NCBI GenBank assembly: GCA_037576195.1
Contig: CM075103.1
Span: 15,190,001 to 15,254,000, forward strand
DNA: 64,000 bases
Direction: 5' to 3'
Source: Phytoseiulus persimilis
Lineage: Eukaryota > Arthropoda > Arachnida > Mesostigmata > Phytoseiidae
Made by a program: the position numbers and the translations under genes. The notes under the pieces were generated by a model. It worked only from the letters and a program-made list of their open reading frames with translations, searched no databases and had not been told where the DNA came from. Positions within the stretch are counted from its first letter, which is position 1; each line of letters starts with the position of its first letter. Of this stretch, positions 1 to 10,440 are shown in pieces.

Positions 1-1064
1 GTCGAGAGCCGTTCGACTTTCGGACTCGGAGCGGGTTGTAGGCTCATTTCGCATGACAACCCGCGGGAAGGGCGGACAACCGCTCCGTATTTCGCTCGCT
101 GAGTAAAGTTATCTTCTTGCTCGGGAGCGTGTATCCCCGCGGACCGGATTTCATAACACGCTCTTGGAGCGCATGCACCGGACCGATGCTTGTTCCGATG
201 AAGTCACGCAGCTCGCTTTCGTAAACATCGCAGAAGATTTGAATAGCAGCGAGTCCTGGGGAGGGAAAGAGGTCCTCGGGAGACGGAGAAACACTGGATG
301 AGAATCTGCAGCATCCTGTCGGAGATGCCCTGAGTTAGTTGCGACCGTGTTTCGCAAGAGCCATCAAACAGTTCTCGCACAACGGTTCTCTCAAACCAGC
401 TGACGAGAAGTTGCGTAAAAATCGGCAAAGAAATCGTGTGCGTTCCAGGTCGCAGGCATGCAACCAGTCTGGGAGGGGAAACGGGAGCTCTAGACAATCG
501 GAGAACCAACGAAGAAATTCGATAATTGAAATCGCATTGGAGATTCAGGGGGTCTGGATGGAATTTCGTCGTTCGAAACGGGACGGGCGTTTTCGCACAG
601 AAGCCCCGGATCTATGGAGAAGAGACATAGGAGGACGCAAAGCTCAACGAATGTCGGACCACGTTTGAGATTCAGGTTGAGGTTGTCGTCCGGGACAGAC
701 GTCACCTAGTGATTCCGAGAATTGAAGATCCTCGCTAAATGAAAGTGAAAGCTTGATGAGAATGGACTGTCTGCATTCAGTCGACAATGATGACAGACGT
801 GATATTTCTTCACTAGCTATGTCGCGGAGAAACCCTTACGATCTCGTATCTCTACTCGGTTGGTGAATTCCTCAGCTCCAAACAGGGAACGCAGCCCGGA
901 ACGCTCATTCCTTCCGACTTCCGGTTCTCTCCCGCGTGAACTTCCGGAATTCTTGATTTACATGACGACTAATCGCTCAGCGATCAAATGATTCATCGGT
1001 TCGGAGCCTCTCGCGTATAGCTGAGTTGCTCTCGTTGCTGATGATGTTCCTGCGGAGCGAACTC
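1..1064. other. Upstream flank of the transporter gene, no gene seen
   Basis: This stretch has only short open frames on both strands, none with a recognisable domain. It precedes the first readable transporter exon and should hold its promoter and 5' untranslated sequence. I could not pick out a convincing TATA box or initiator. Confidence 0.4.
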
Positions 1065-1253
1065 ATGACTGTTCCACAGGCTCGGATCGCATCCACGTGT
1101 GACGCACTGACTGTTGATCAGAGTTCCGATTCGGAAACCTCCCACGATCCAGCGAGCTCGTCTCGAACGACAGAAACCCAAATAACGGGACTCGATGAAC
1201 TTCTCGAAAAAGAACCAGACGCGAGTGACGTTCTTCCGGACGAGGGGTGGGGG
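1065..1253 (+). CDS. Putative N-terminal exon of the transporter
   Basis: The reading frame from the ATG at 1065 (other in-frame ATGs at 1041 and 1044) is a Ser/Thr/Asp-rich cytoplasmic tail. It ends in LPDEGWG, close to the PDGGWGW motif that starts helix 1 in SLC16 proteins. The rest of helix 1 does not follow in this frame. Likely donors at 1247 and 1253 leave phase 2, while the next acceptor at 1332-1334 needs phase 1. Either a small exon is missed, the sequence has an indel, or translation really starts at the ATG at 1310. Confidence 0.5.
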
Positions 1254-4200
1254 TTGCCTACAAGCTCAAACTCGGAGGAAATTCGCGCACTGTGAAACAT
1301 TCGCTAAAAATGGCTCCCATCACATCATTTTCAGGCATCGCGTACACTTTCGGGCTGTTCCTCCCAGACCTGGTGACGTCGTTCAACTCGACCAAGTCCG
1401 CCATTACGTGGGCGGGCTCACTTCTTTCCGGCTTCTATCTCTCCGCTGGTCCCGTGGTCAGCGCTCTGACCAACAGATACGGATGTCGCAAGGTACGTTC
1501 ATTGACAGTTGGTCTGACGCTGGCGCGTTCGTGGCCGAAAGCCATTGCCTGTCATCACTTTGGCCGAAATGCGATTCGCTCGTATTTTCACTTTCACGGA
1601 TAAATAAACAAACACGCGATAGAAGAGAGACCAACACGTCTCTGTACACACTCCGTTCCGGCGTGGGGCTTTCGGCAGTCTGGGGCCGAACCGTTTTCGT
1701 GATCTTCCGGCTCCCATAGCGGGTGGCTCGTCGGGCTCGAACTAAGTGAACGAGACAGAAGCGGAGCGAACGGGAACTCCAGAAGCTTCCTAGCGAGGTC
1801 AAACATCCGTCAAAGCACCGTGCATGAATGTTTACGGCCTGCGTTAGCCAGTAAAGAGCTGATGTGGCGTTTCTTGGCTCATGGACTGTTGACCTTTAAG
1901 GGTACGGGAGCGACCTTGAGGAGTCGGTCACCCACCGCGACCCCTTCGGAATGCGCGTCTTGATGGAATTTTCTAGACATACAATCCTATCCTTCAGTAC
2001 CCCCAAATATCCCGACGAGCCACGACGAATGTGGACACGGACAGCGATTTCGTCGTGAACGGACCAAGTTCGATGGCTGGAAGAATTCAGTGCAAGGGAG
2101 GTCAACAAGTAAGCACAGAACTTCATTGGTTGAAGCCCGAGAAGCCTCATCACCAGTTTCGAGGACTTCGAGGAAAATAATCGCTCCATCGCGCTCGCGA
2201 ATCAAGAGATGGCAAGCAACGGAACATTCGCGAGCCTGGGACAGTGACTCAGTACTTTCGAGACTCTTGGAAGGGATATGGCTGCGATCGACTCGGTTGA
2301 GGATTTTCCACATTGAGCTGTTACCAATCCGCTCGATCCAAGACCGATTCAGTCGTTCGATCAGGCGGCCGCGAACGAGCTCTCGAATGGGCAACCACGC
2401 TGGACGCATCGAACATGTTTGAGCATCCAATTATCGTAATTAGACCCATGAGCTCGCTGTGGATGACTCTTAGACAGAACATGGCCTAGCACGAGGCAAG
2501 AGCCGCCACAGTTTGGTCACGTGGTATGACGTAATTGAGCGTTACATGCCCACTTATTCTTCTATCGGCGGAGAGTAAATCCCCCAGAACGCTAGTTGCA
2601 GAAGGCCGAGTGACGCAGATGAGCTGAGGCGGGGGCTGTAGGGCCTCAGGCTTTCGGCGTCTCGAGATCGAGTTCGAGAGTGATCCGCAGAAAAGCGGCA
2701 AGGAACAATCGGCACATGAAAGATGTGACTCATGAGAAGCGCTTCGCGTGACAGCGCTTCGCCTGAAGGCCTCGAACGCGAACGGAGTGATGTGCTGAGA
2801 CGAATCATTGATCATGTCGCCTCGAAGTCGCCTTCCGCAACGAGAACCGAGTTTCTCTACAAACCGTCATCTGAGCTCCGAGGACCCCCCGCTAGGGCAG
2901 AGAGCATCGGGGTTGGGAACCAGACCGGAATTTATCGAAAACAGGCGCTCTCCCGTTCGTTCAAGAATTTGCGTTTTCAGGTGTGCATCGCGGGCAGCCT
3001 CCTGGCCTGCGTCTCGCTGTGCCTGTCGACTACAGTGAACTCAGTCCCGTTGCTTCTGATTTTCTACGGAGTGTTCGCGGGCACCGGGTTCTCGCTCATC
3101 TACCTCCCAGCCATAATTTCAGTGAACCAGTACTTCTCTCAAAAACGTGCAACTGCGACGGGCATCGCCGTCTGCGGTTCCGGTCTGGGGGCATTTGTTT
3201 TCGCGCCTCTGGTTCAATACTTGCTGCAGTACTATGCGTGGAGAGGCGCTTTGCTCATTTTAGCAGGTGAGAACTCCCTCGAAGCAGTACTGAAGTCGCG
3301 GCTTCCTCACTCCGATTTGATATTCTGCAAGCTCCTGAGTACCCCAATCAATACGTGATCCGCTGCGCACGGCAATCCAAGTCCAACCGAGCTCGCTTTA
3401 CGAGACCATGCGCGAACCATGCACGACGGTGGTTTGGAGAATCTTCGGCAAACAAGCCTGCGTCCCCGCAGATCTATGAATCACGCAATTTTCCAAGACT
3501 TTATCGAATCGGAGTCGAACTCCTGAAACCCCCGGGGATAACAACACCCGTTTCCACTCGACAGGCTTGGTGTTGAACTGCTGCGTGTTCGGAGCGCTCA
3601 TGAGACCTTTGGAAATATGGACCGTGGCTGAGAAGCCTCTCATGCAGAGAATATGGGAGGAAAAAACTGGTCTCATGAGACAAGACTCCATAGGCCAAAG
3701 CCAGTTCTTCCTCGTGCAGCACCCGGATGGAACGGTTGAGAGGCGACTCAAGGCGGGGGTCAACACGGAACCCGGTGAGTAAGTGATGCTCTCAGGGTAG
3801 TCGTTAAATTGGAGTCTGAATGCTCTGTAAGACTGCAGGGTAGGATGGTGCAGTGCGGGCGCATTCCTGGGAGCGAATTCATGTTCTGAGAGAACTACGG
3901 AAAACAGTACGGCTGGCGGGAGACGCTCGTTAAAAAACTCGTTCCGAGCTCACATTGCTCCCATGCTCCGGGCTGAGCTGGAACGACTCAGTCAGCGACA
4001 TGAGTTTGTCGCCCCGTTTATACGCGGCTCTGGCTCGATGTGCTCCCGAGAGGATCGTTCCGGGCTCCTCGCTTACCCGAGCTCCGGAGGGGGGAGATCT
4101 CTGATATTCAAGACGTTATTCGAGGCCTTCCAACTAGCAAGGAATCGTAGGCGGTGGACCGTCCCCAACTTCGAAACCATTCCGCGCGTGGGCCGAGTTG

Positions 4201-7200
4201 CTAAAGGCACTGGTTGGACAACTTTTTGCAATCACCGATCGGATCCGCTGCTAGAACCTGGTGAAGCACATGTCAAACAAAGTACGTCGGAGAGAAGCCG
4301 CTACCATGATTTCGATCTAGGCGCGGAAACGTTGGTGGCTCTCAAACACTCGACGTTTTGGACACCCGAACCGTTGTCATTCTCCCGAATTACACCTCCA
4401 CAATATCCGGTAGTCCGTGAGCTCTGTGAGGACACACCCCGGAGACGACCTTGGAAACTCACCAAGGTCAATGCCAACTCGAGCTTTTCGGGTCACGGAA
4501 CTTCCCGAGCACGCGCTGCTGAAACTTCGGCTCTGGTTGTCGAAAAGTGAGTTGAATCCCCAAGTCAGCTGACGCCCAAGGTTCGAACCTGTCGTCATTC
4601 TTGTTTGCTTGGTCCGCTGATTCAAGTCGAGGGGGGAGAAAATTGGAAATTGATGGGTTTCGGGATCGAGGAGGCTCTGAGCGTACCGCGAAGATTCGTT
4701 TTGAATTCCTCAACTGCCAACCCATCTGAAGCTCGGAACCATCGCAGCCTGCCGGATTTTGCTCTCCCTCTCGAAAGTTGTCCATCAAGATCCCGAGTCA
4801 GCCGGATCCGGTCAGTCGGACAGGATCCAGTTCGCTCCGGAGCTCCCTCTGTTATTACCGAAAACGTTGCTTCGAGCGCTCGAATCACGCGTGGAACCTC
4901 CATCTCGACGGCCAAACGCCGTACAGTGCGACATCGAGTCGGGTTTCAGTGTGACGGCCGGTCGCCGTTCGCTGCAGCGGTCGGAGAGATCGATGCCGGA
5001 TCCGAATATCGAGATTCTCGAAGGCGAAATTTCGGATAGGTATCCCAGCTTTCTGGTGAGCGGATCGGCCGGATATCGTGTCATGACGACCACTCGTTCA
5101 CGAGATCCAAAGTTCACTTGCGAAACCTACATGAAGACCGATTGAGGAATGAAATTCGAGACTTGTCCCTAATCGGGTTTGAATGGACAAGAAGAAGGCT
5201 CGGAGGATGTTCCTGGCCACGAACGGCCTCCGCTACGGCTTGTGGGACACCCTCAATCTTATCTCTGATTGCAGCTCATTTACCGAAACCATAAACCCTG
5301 TTTAGCGCCCGTTTCTCAAACAAGGCTCACGGTCGAACAAACTGTAGTTTACGCCACCGGGAAAACCATGAATCAGAGCGCAGACTTTCAGAGGCCACGT
5401 CAATGAAAGCCAGACGCTTTCTCCACGAAAACTGGTCACCGGTGAAGAAGACGGATCGGACTGAAGTCGAGTTTATTATTTTCCTTCTTCCAGGAGTGCA
5501 CTCCACACTGTTCCTGGACCAATGGGGCAAATCATCGACCGAAGCTCCTCCGGCGTTGACACTCTCACCCATCGAGGAATCGGATCCGATGAAGTCGGGT
5601 CCTCAGGCGAACGGCGTGAACCCACAAGTCTCCAACCACGCGATCCACAATATCGCCAAACGGAAGGGTGAGCTCGGATTCCCTCTCTCTCGGACTCCGG
5701 AACAATCTGTAGATACCGAGATCGAGCGTTTGTCTCGAGCCTGGTCACAAACTCGGCCGCGACGTGAATTGAAATCGAAATAAGGTCGACGTTATCGCTT
5801 CCTGGGATATGGTCCTCCAGAACACCCTCGTGCGCACGTAACGTTCTGTGGAATCGTCGGGCTCCGGAAGGTCGTTCTTTAAGAACATCTTCCGATTCCG
5901 GGGAGCATCATTGTTGATTCAACAAGGAAAAGGCAACAGGGTTCTCCGGCGAGGGCTTCGAGAACACAATGCGGACTCTCAGGCTCGGTCCTGCGAGTGA
6001 GGAATACTTCGTCTTCCTCCATTTTCCCCTGACAGCGGAACGCCGCTGATCAGGTTGCTCGGATGCCGCGCGATGCAACAACGAGAGCGATAATCGAAAT
6101 CCTGGCCGCTCGCATACTACCATGTTCCCCAACCTACTCGAGGCCTGTTTTGGTCATTTGCCTGCATCGTTCGTGAAGCTCGAGTGTAACCATGATCTCG
6201 AAACTCTGATGACATCGCTGAGTCATGATGAGGGCTATTTGTTGGACGTCGCATCTCCGTTCGAGGGTGTTGAAATCGCGGTCGGAGCGCGCTAAATTGC
6301 TGGAACTGACATTGGAATGTGGACAGCCTCCCGGAACGATTTCCATCACCCTCTCCGACGCATTCGCTCGAGGGCGAATCAGTCTTGGTTTAGCTCTCAT
6401 TTCTTCTCAGGATTCCGACTCCGGTCATCCTCCATTGATGGATTTCGCTCAACTTTAGCGCGAGGCCGGTTCTCATCGAGGTAGAGCTCCGTCCTCTTCG
6501 GCGGAATCTGGGAAGCAATTTTCTGAGAGAGTTCTATCCCTAACGAGCTTCAGCCGCCCAAGGCCGGAATTAGGGAGTTCAGGACGATTCGGGCCCTCCG
6601 CACCCGCGTGGACGGCTTTTCCTGGAAATATCGGAGACTAGAAACGCGGACAGCCGATTCATTCTCGGAGATGAGCTGTCATCGCGCGTCGAGAACGGAA
6701 TCCTCAAGCGATATATATCGGTCCCTCTTGGTCGCTACCGGTTCATCCTAGCACCATCGAGAGACGAAGGGAAAACGCTCCTAGAAATCGCGAAGATTCC
6801 GTTCCGTGAGAATCCGATGATGCCCATCTCTGCGAGGAAATATGGCGACCCTTTCCAAGTTTGACGACGCGGACAAAGTGATTCCATCATTGAGCGTGTC
6901 CCGCTCGGTTCTCGCGTCTGAACGCGAGAGTCCACACTCGCTCATGCTCGAAGTTTTTTTTTTCTCGCTCATCCCGAACCATCCCATCCCGCCATTAGGG
7001 AGAGGCTGAGAACTAGGATCATCCGACACAGAAGGGCGCGGCATCCAGTTCGCCCTAGTCCGCACGGCTCACAAACTCTGACGTCATAGCCATTAGCACA
7101 AGGAGCGGAATCTTATTAAGGCTACCAAGTTCCATGGCTGTTGGCGCTGTCGACAGGAGCTCGGCGGCTCACTCGCAAACTGCCAGGGCCACGAAGCGAG

Positions 7201-10200
7201 TCTAGATGATCGGGAAAATGAATGATTAAGCTTACTCCGGGTGACATCACAAGTCAATGGAAACGATGGTTCGAAGTTCGATCCGAAGGCGTCTCTTTGG
7301 TTTCCGATCGAAACGGTATCTGAGGATCGTTTAAACCGCATTCTGATAGCGAGATGGAGGGTGCTTTGTGGTGGTCTGATGGACGAGGCTCAAGCCCTCG
7401 AGGCTTCGGTTCGCCATCACTCAACAGACACACGGCGCATCGATTTCCAGACAACGGCAAGCTGTCGACGTCGATTTTATCCGTCCCGATAGCCGGAGTG
7501 TTGTCCGAGCTTGAGGCCACGCTTACAAACTCGGAATTGATTCGAGTCTGAGCTTTCTCGCCGGGATTCTAGTTTCGGAGTTCTGCTCCCATTTTCCCGC
7601 AACAACCGCATCCTCAGATTCATGGTGCGGTGAAAATTCCGATCATTCGCGCCAGAGACTTGGCGGGGTCCGGCGGTTCAGAAGGATCGCCGACTCGTTC
7701 GCGACGGTTGTTCAGTGGATATATTAGCTCGAAGCTCATCGACCACATGACTCGAGTCTCTGCTGACGAATATTCGCCCCTTGCGATAAATTGCTCGTCG
7801 ATGAAGGCCCTTGTTTACCGAAGAGCGGACATTCCGCTCTGAAGCTGAGATCACAAATATTTTACGTCGTCGAAACGTTTCAATTAGAACTTCCGTCGTG
7901 ATTGCAGGTCTGATCGCGTCGCACAGTGCGGCAAGACTCACGATGTCAACCACTACGGTACAGCCGGACATCCGTCGGAATTCATCAACTCCGAAGTTCG
8001 CCATGGGAGCTTCCCGTGGCTCGATCCAGCACCGTCCGTTGGCTCCAATAATAGGTTCCGGGCACCACACCGCAGGAATGGCCGGCTCCAATACTAATAC
8101 GACTCATGAGGTAATTCCTGTTGTCCGATGTCATTGACCTTGCACTTCGAGGCGTTACACGGATTGGTGTCACTGCACTCGTTCCCAACGGACCGGATCG
8201 GCTCCTCGCTGCGAACCTTTCCCTCGCTGTCGATGTCGATGTTCAGAGCTGATGAAGCTCATCGATCAGCGAGCCGCTGTCTTACCTCGGTTTCGTCGGC
8301 CCCCGGCGGTCCGCCTCAGCCCCTCACCTGCAGGCCTCGCATAGCACCTCCCCGTCACCCGAGTCGTGGTCTTGTTATCAACCAACCCAAGAACACCTGT
8401 TTGTCTTCATGTCGTTCCTCTCTCGATGTCGCACGATAACTCCTAAAGCTATTTCCCATCGTCGTTCCACCTGTACACCTGCACGATTTGTTGTTCTGAC
8501 TTTCAAGCTCTCACCGAACGCGCCTTCCCACCAGTGAACGAACGTCCTCATTGATGATGGTACTAACCTATGGAGCTCTTCCGGAAAGCTAATCGAGCTA
8601 ATTTTATTCCGAGACGAGTTTCACTCGAGTCCCTCTGTTCCTCTGAACTAACCTGTCTAGTCGAATACCACGAAGAACCGAGAGTCGAAGGTGTCAGCAA
8701 CAACTTCATAATTATACTTGAGGACAATCGTCGAGTCTTCCGGGAATATTCAAGTACCATGATCATTGTCTCGTTTCGCTCCGTTTGTGTGATTGGATGC
8801 TTGTGCTTCTTCCCGCAGACGAACTATCTTCTGGCCCCGCCGCCGCTTGACTGCGGTCTCAATCCACAGATGCGCAAATCCATCCGGGATCTAGCAAGAC
8901 CCATGTACCGGAAAGACATTTTCTACTCCGGATCCATCCGCAATTTGCCCGAGTTCCGGCAATCGTCAGGAGACGTTCGCTCATACATCGCGTCTGTTCT
9001 GACTCTTCCCGGGGAAAACCCCTCAAAGACGACCAACGCCGCCTGTGGATGTTTGCCGCCGGCCATGCAGGACACCTTGGGTGAGAATGCGCCCGGACGG
9101 AACTCCTCTAGCAATAGATTCCCAGAGATTCCTCATCCATCATCTTGAGCTGAATAAACTCTCGATTCAAACGCTACTCATCCGCTCAGGTGATATTTTC
9201 GATCCGGTCCTGCTCAAGAACCCAGCTTTTGTCATCATTTGCATCGCGAACCTCATCGGCATGATGGGCTTCAACATACCATTCGTTTTCATCGCTGACG
9301 CCGCTGTCACAATTGCCAACGTTGACAAGAACGCCGCGTCGATGCTCGTTTCCTGCATCGGTGAGTGCGCTTCCGGGACGATTGAATCGATCCACCGCGA
9401 CATGATCACGTTCTCATCACGGACGTCCCCCCAAATCAAAAGAAAATATGGCGTAGCGATAATCTGAATTCTCCGACTCCGTCAGGAATCACCAACATGT
9501 TCGGCCGTTTGATCTTCGGTCGACTCTCCGATTCACCCCGTGTGAATTCTCTCACCGTGAACAACATCACGCTCGTGATCTCAGGATTCGCCGTCACCAT
9601 CACCCCATTATCTCTCCAGCTGGGCGGCTATTCGGCGTGCATGGTTGTATGCGCCGTCTTCGGGTTGATGGTGGCTGCGTACATACTCCTGACTTCAATC
9701 ATTCTTGTGGAGCTCTTCGGGCTCGAGAGACTCACCAATGCGTTCGGGCTGCTGTGCCTCGTACGTGGCCTGGCGTGCATTCTTGGCACACCCTTCGCCG
9801 GTAAGCTGATTGGGTGGCTGATCAGACCACCTCCCGAACGACTTGTTGAAGCACATGCCCTACACGACATTCCGCTTGCAGGCGTTCTATTCGATTTGAC
9901 CGGCTCGTATCAGTGTCCCTTCATCATTTCGGGAATCATGCTCGCGATTTCGGGCGGTATATCTGCCACAATCCCCTACGTAAACAACCCACATAAGGTT
10001 CGTGTTCGAACACTCCTCCATCAATGACTAATTCCTCAGTCTCTCCTCAGATATTTCTCGAATTTCGTCTAACTTCCTGGTCATCTCACGCATCGCGACT
10101 CCGCTGGCTTTTTCCATTGAGAAACTCTTGATTCCAGATTGTTCCACCTCCCCCTGAGGACTTCATGTCGCCGCTGGAGGAGATCCCCGAGGAGGAGTCG

Positions 10201-10440
10201 TTCACCGAGGACGATTATTCGCCGCGACACGAACGACGTATCAGGGACCTGGAAGACTCCCTGGCCGAAGATGAGAGAGCTTCACTCATGGAGGAGGACG
10301 AGGACGACCTTCCGATGACCATAAACTGCGACCCTCGAATCGACTCGGACGACGAAACACAGAAGGACGAAACAATCGACGAGAAAGAGTCCGAAGACAG
10401 AGTCGAGAGTTTCGTTCGCGCAGAAGAGGGTAGAGGTTAA
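1065..10440 (+). CDS. Monocarboxylate transporter-like protein (SLC16/MCT family), split gene
   Basis: This is a 12-helix major facilitator of the SLC16 type, which carries monocarboxylates or related solutes across a membrane; the real substrate cannot be read from sequence. The exons I can join in phase are 1335-1492, 2981-3266, 3565-3774, 5494-5667, 7908-8110, 8819-9080, 9190-9360, 9486-9800, 9882-9997 and 10138-10440, all with GT-AG introns. Together they give 732 residues. Family landmarks are PDEGWG before helix 1, NRYGCRK between helices 2 and 3, [39 protein letters not shown] at the end of the central loop, [23 protein letters not shown] and [13 protein letters not shown]. The long helix 6-7 loop (exons 4-7) is serine rich and the tail is acidic. 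The first coding block (1065 to about 1253) carries PDEGWG, but I found no in-phase donor joining it to exon 1335, so the start of helix 1 is unresolved. Confidence 0.85.
1335..1492 (+). CDS. Transporter exon: helix 1 end and helix 2
   Basis: The acceptor tttcag precedes 1335 and the donor gtacgt follows 1492. The exon encodes [14 protein letters not shown], then a helix 2 with [15 protein letters not shown], and ends in NRYGCRK at a phase-0 boundary. The last part matches the conserved loop between helices 2 and 3 of the family. An in-frame ATG at 1310 would give a shorter start if the upstream block is not used. Confidence 0.85.
2981..3266 (+). CDS. Transporter exon: helices 3 to 6
   Basis: It runs from the acceptor gttttcag to the donor gtgaga and joins in phase 0 to the previous exon ([12 protein letters not shown]). 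It encodes the strongest family block: [38 protein letters not shown] and [10 protein letters not shown]. Confidence 0.92.
3565..3774 (+). CDS. Transporter exon: end of helix 6 and start of central loop
   Basis: The acceptor is cgacag and the donor gtgagt, phase 1 at both ends. It encodes [16 protein letters not shown], which is the usual helix 6 end, then a basic cytoplasmic stretch ending NTEPG. Confidence 0.9.
3775..5493 (+). other. Long intron of the transporter gene
   Basis: This is 1.7 kb between two phase-1 splice sites. Open frames inside it (for example 3963-4550 and 4759-5145) show no transporter motif and are not flanked by usable splice sites in phase, so I leave them out. I see no repeat that matches the families elsewhere in the window. 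Confidence 0.6.
5494..5667 (+). CDS. Transporter exon: central cytoplasmic loop, part 1
   Basis: A strong polypyrimidine tract ending cttccag precedes it and gtgagc follows. It is phase 1 at both ends. It encodes [12 protein letters not shown] followed by a Pro/Ser-rich segment ending [11 protein letters not shown]. The sequence is typical of the variable helix 6-7 loop; the call rests on splice sites and phase more than on conservation. Confidence 0.8.
5668..7907 (+). other. Long intron of the transporter gene
   Basis: This 2.2-kb intron holds only short frames without motifs. A run of nine T at 6956-6964 is the only low-complexity tract I noticed. Nothing else can be supported. Confidence 0.55.
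7908..8110 (+). CDS. Transporter exon: central cytoplasmic loop, part 2
   Basis: The acceptor gattgcag and the donor gtaatt bound it. It enters in phase 1 and leaves in phase 0, which is exactly what the neighbours need. The product is Ser/Thr/Gly/His rich ([19 protein letters not shown] and following), as expected for the disordered loop. Confidence 0.78.
8819..9080 (+). CDS. Transporter exon: end of central loop
   Basis: It runs from the acceptor cccgcag (phase 0) to the donor gtgaga (phase 1). It encodes [20 protein letters not shown], a hallmark of arthropod SLC16 proteins, then [12 protein letters not shown] and [12 protein letters not shown] leading into helix 7. Confidence 0.92.
9190..9360 (+). 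CDS. Transporter exon: helices 7 and 8
   Basis: It is phase 1 at both ends, with acceptor ctcag and donor gtgagt. It encodes [19 protein letters not shown] and [16 protein letters not shown], then the start of helix 8 ending SMLVSCIG. The order matches the second half of the facilitator fold. Confidence 0.92.
9486..9800 (+). CDS. Transporter exon: helices 8 to 11
   Basis: The acceptor gtcag and the donor gtaagc bound it. It encodes [16 protein letters not shown], four hydrophobic stretches, and [18 protein letters not shown], ending PFA plus the first base of a Gly codon. These blocks are among the best conserved in SLC16. Confidence 0.93.
9882..9997 (+). CDS. Transporter exon: helix 12
   Basis: Joining 9800 to 9882 restores [13 protein letters not shown], the expected family sequence. 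Without splicing, 27 foreign residues would interrupt it. The exon leaves in phase 0 at the donor gttcgt after NNPHK. Confidence 0.9.
10138..10440 (+). CDS. Transporter exon: acidic C-terminal tail and stop
   Basis: After the acceptor ttccag the frame reads [20 protein letters not shown] and continues as a very acidic, charged tail of about 100 residues to the TAA at 10438. The frame is kept from the previous exon. An acidic cytoplasmic tail is common in the family, but this one has no motif I recognise. Confidence 0.85.
   Translation: MVPPPPEDFMSPLEEIPEEESFTEDDYSPRHERRIRDLEDSLAEDERASLMEEDEDDLPMTINCDPRIDSDDETQKDETIDEKESEDRVESFVRAEEGRG

Noticed and set aside
1195-1719. Long plus-strand frame overlapping transporter exons
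   Set aside because: It is in a different frame from the family-conserved sequence and crosses the donor at 1493; a shadow.
3963-4550. 195-codon plus-strand frame in a transporter intron
   Set aside because: No motif, no splice sites in the needed phase, and the exons on both sides already join in phase without it.
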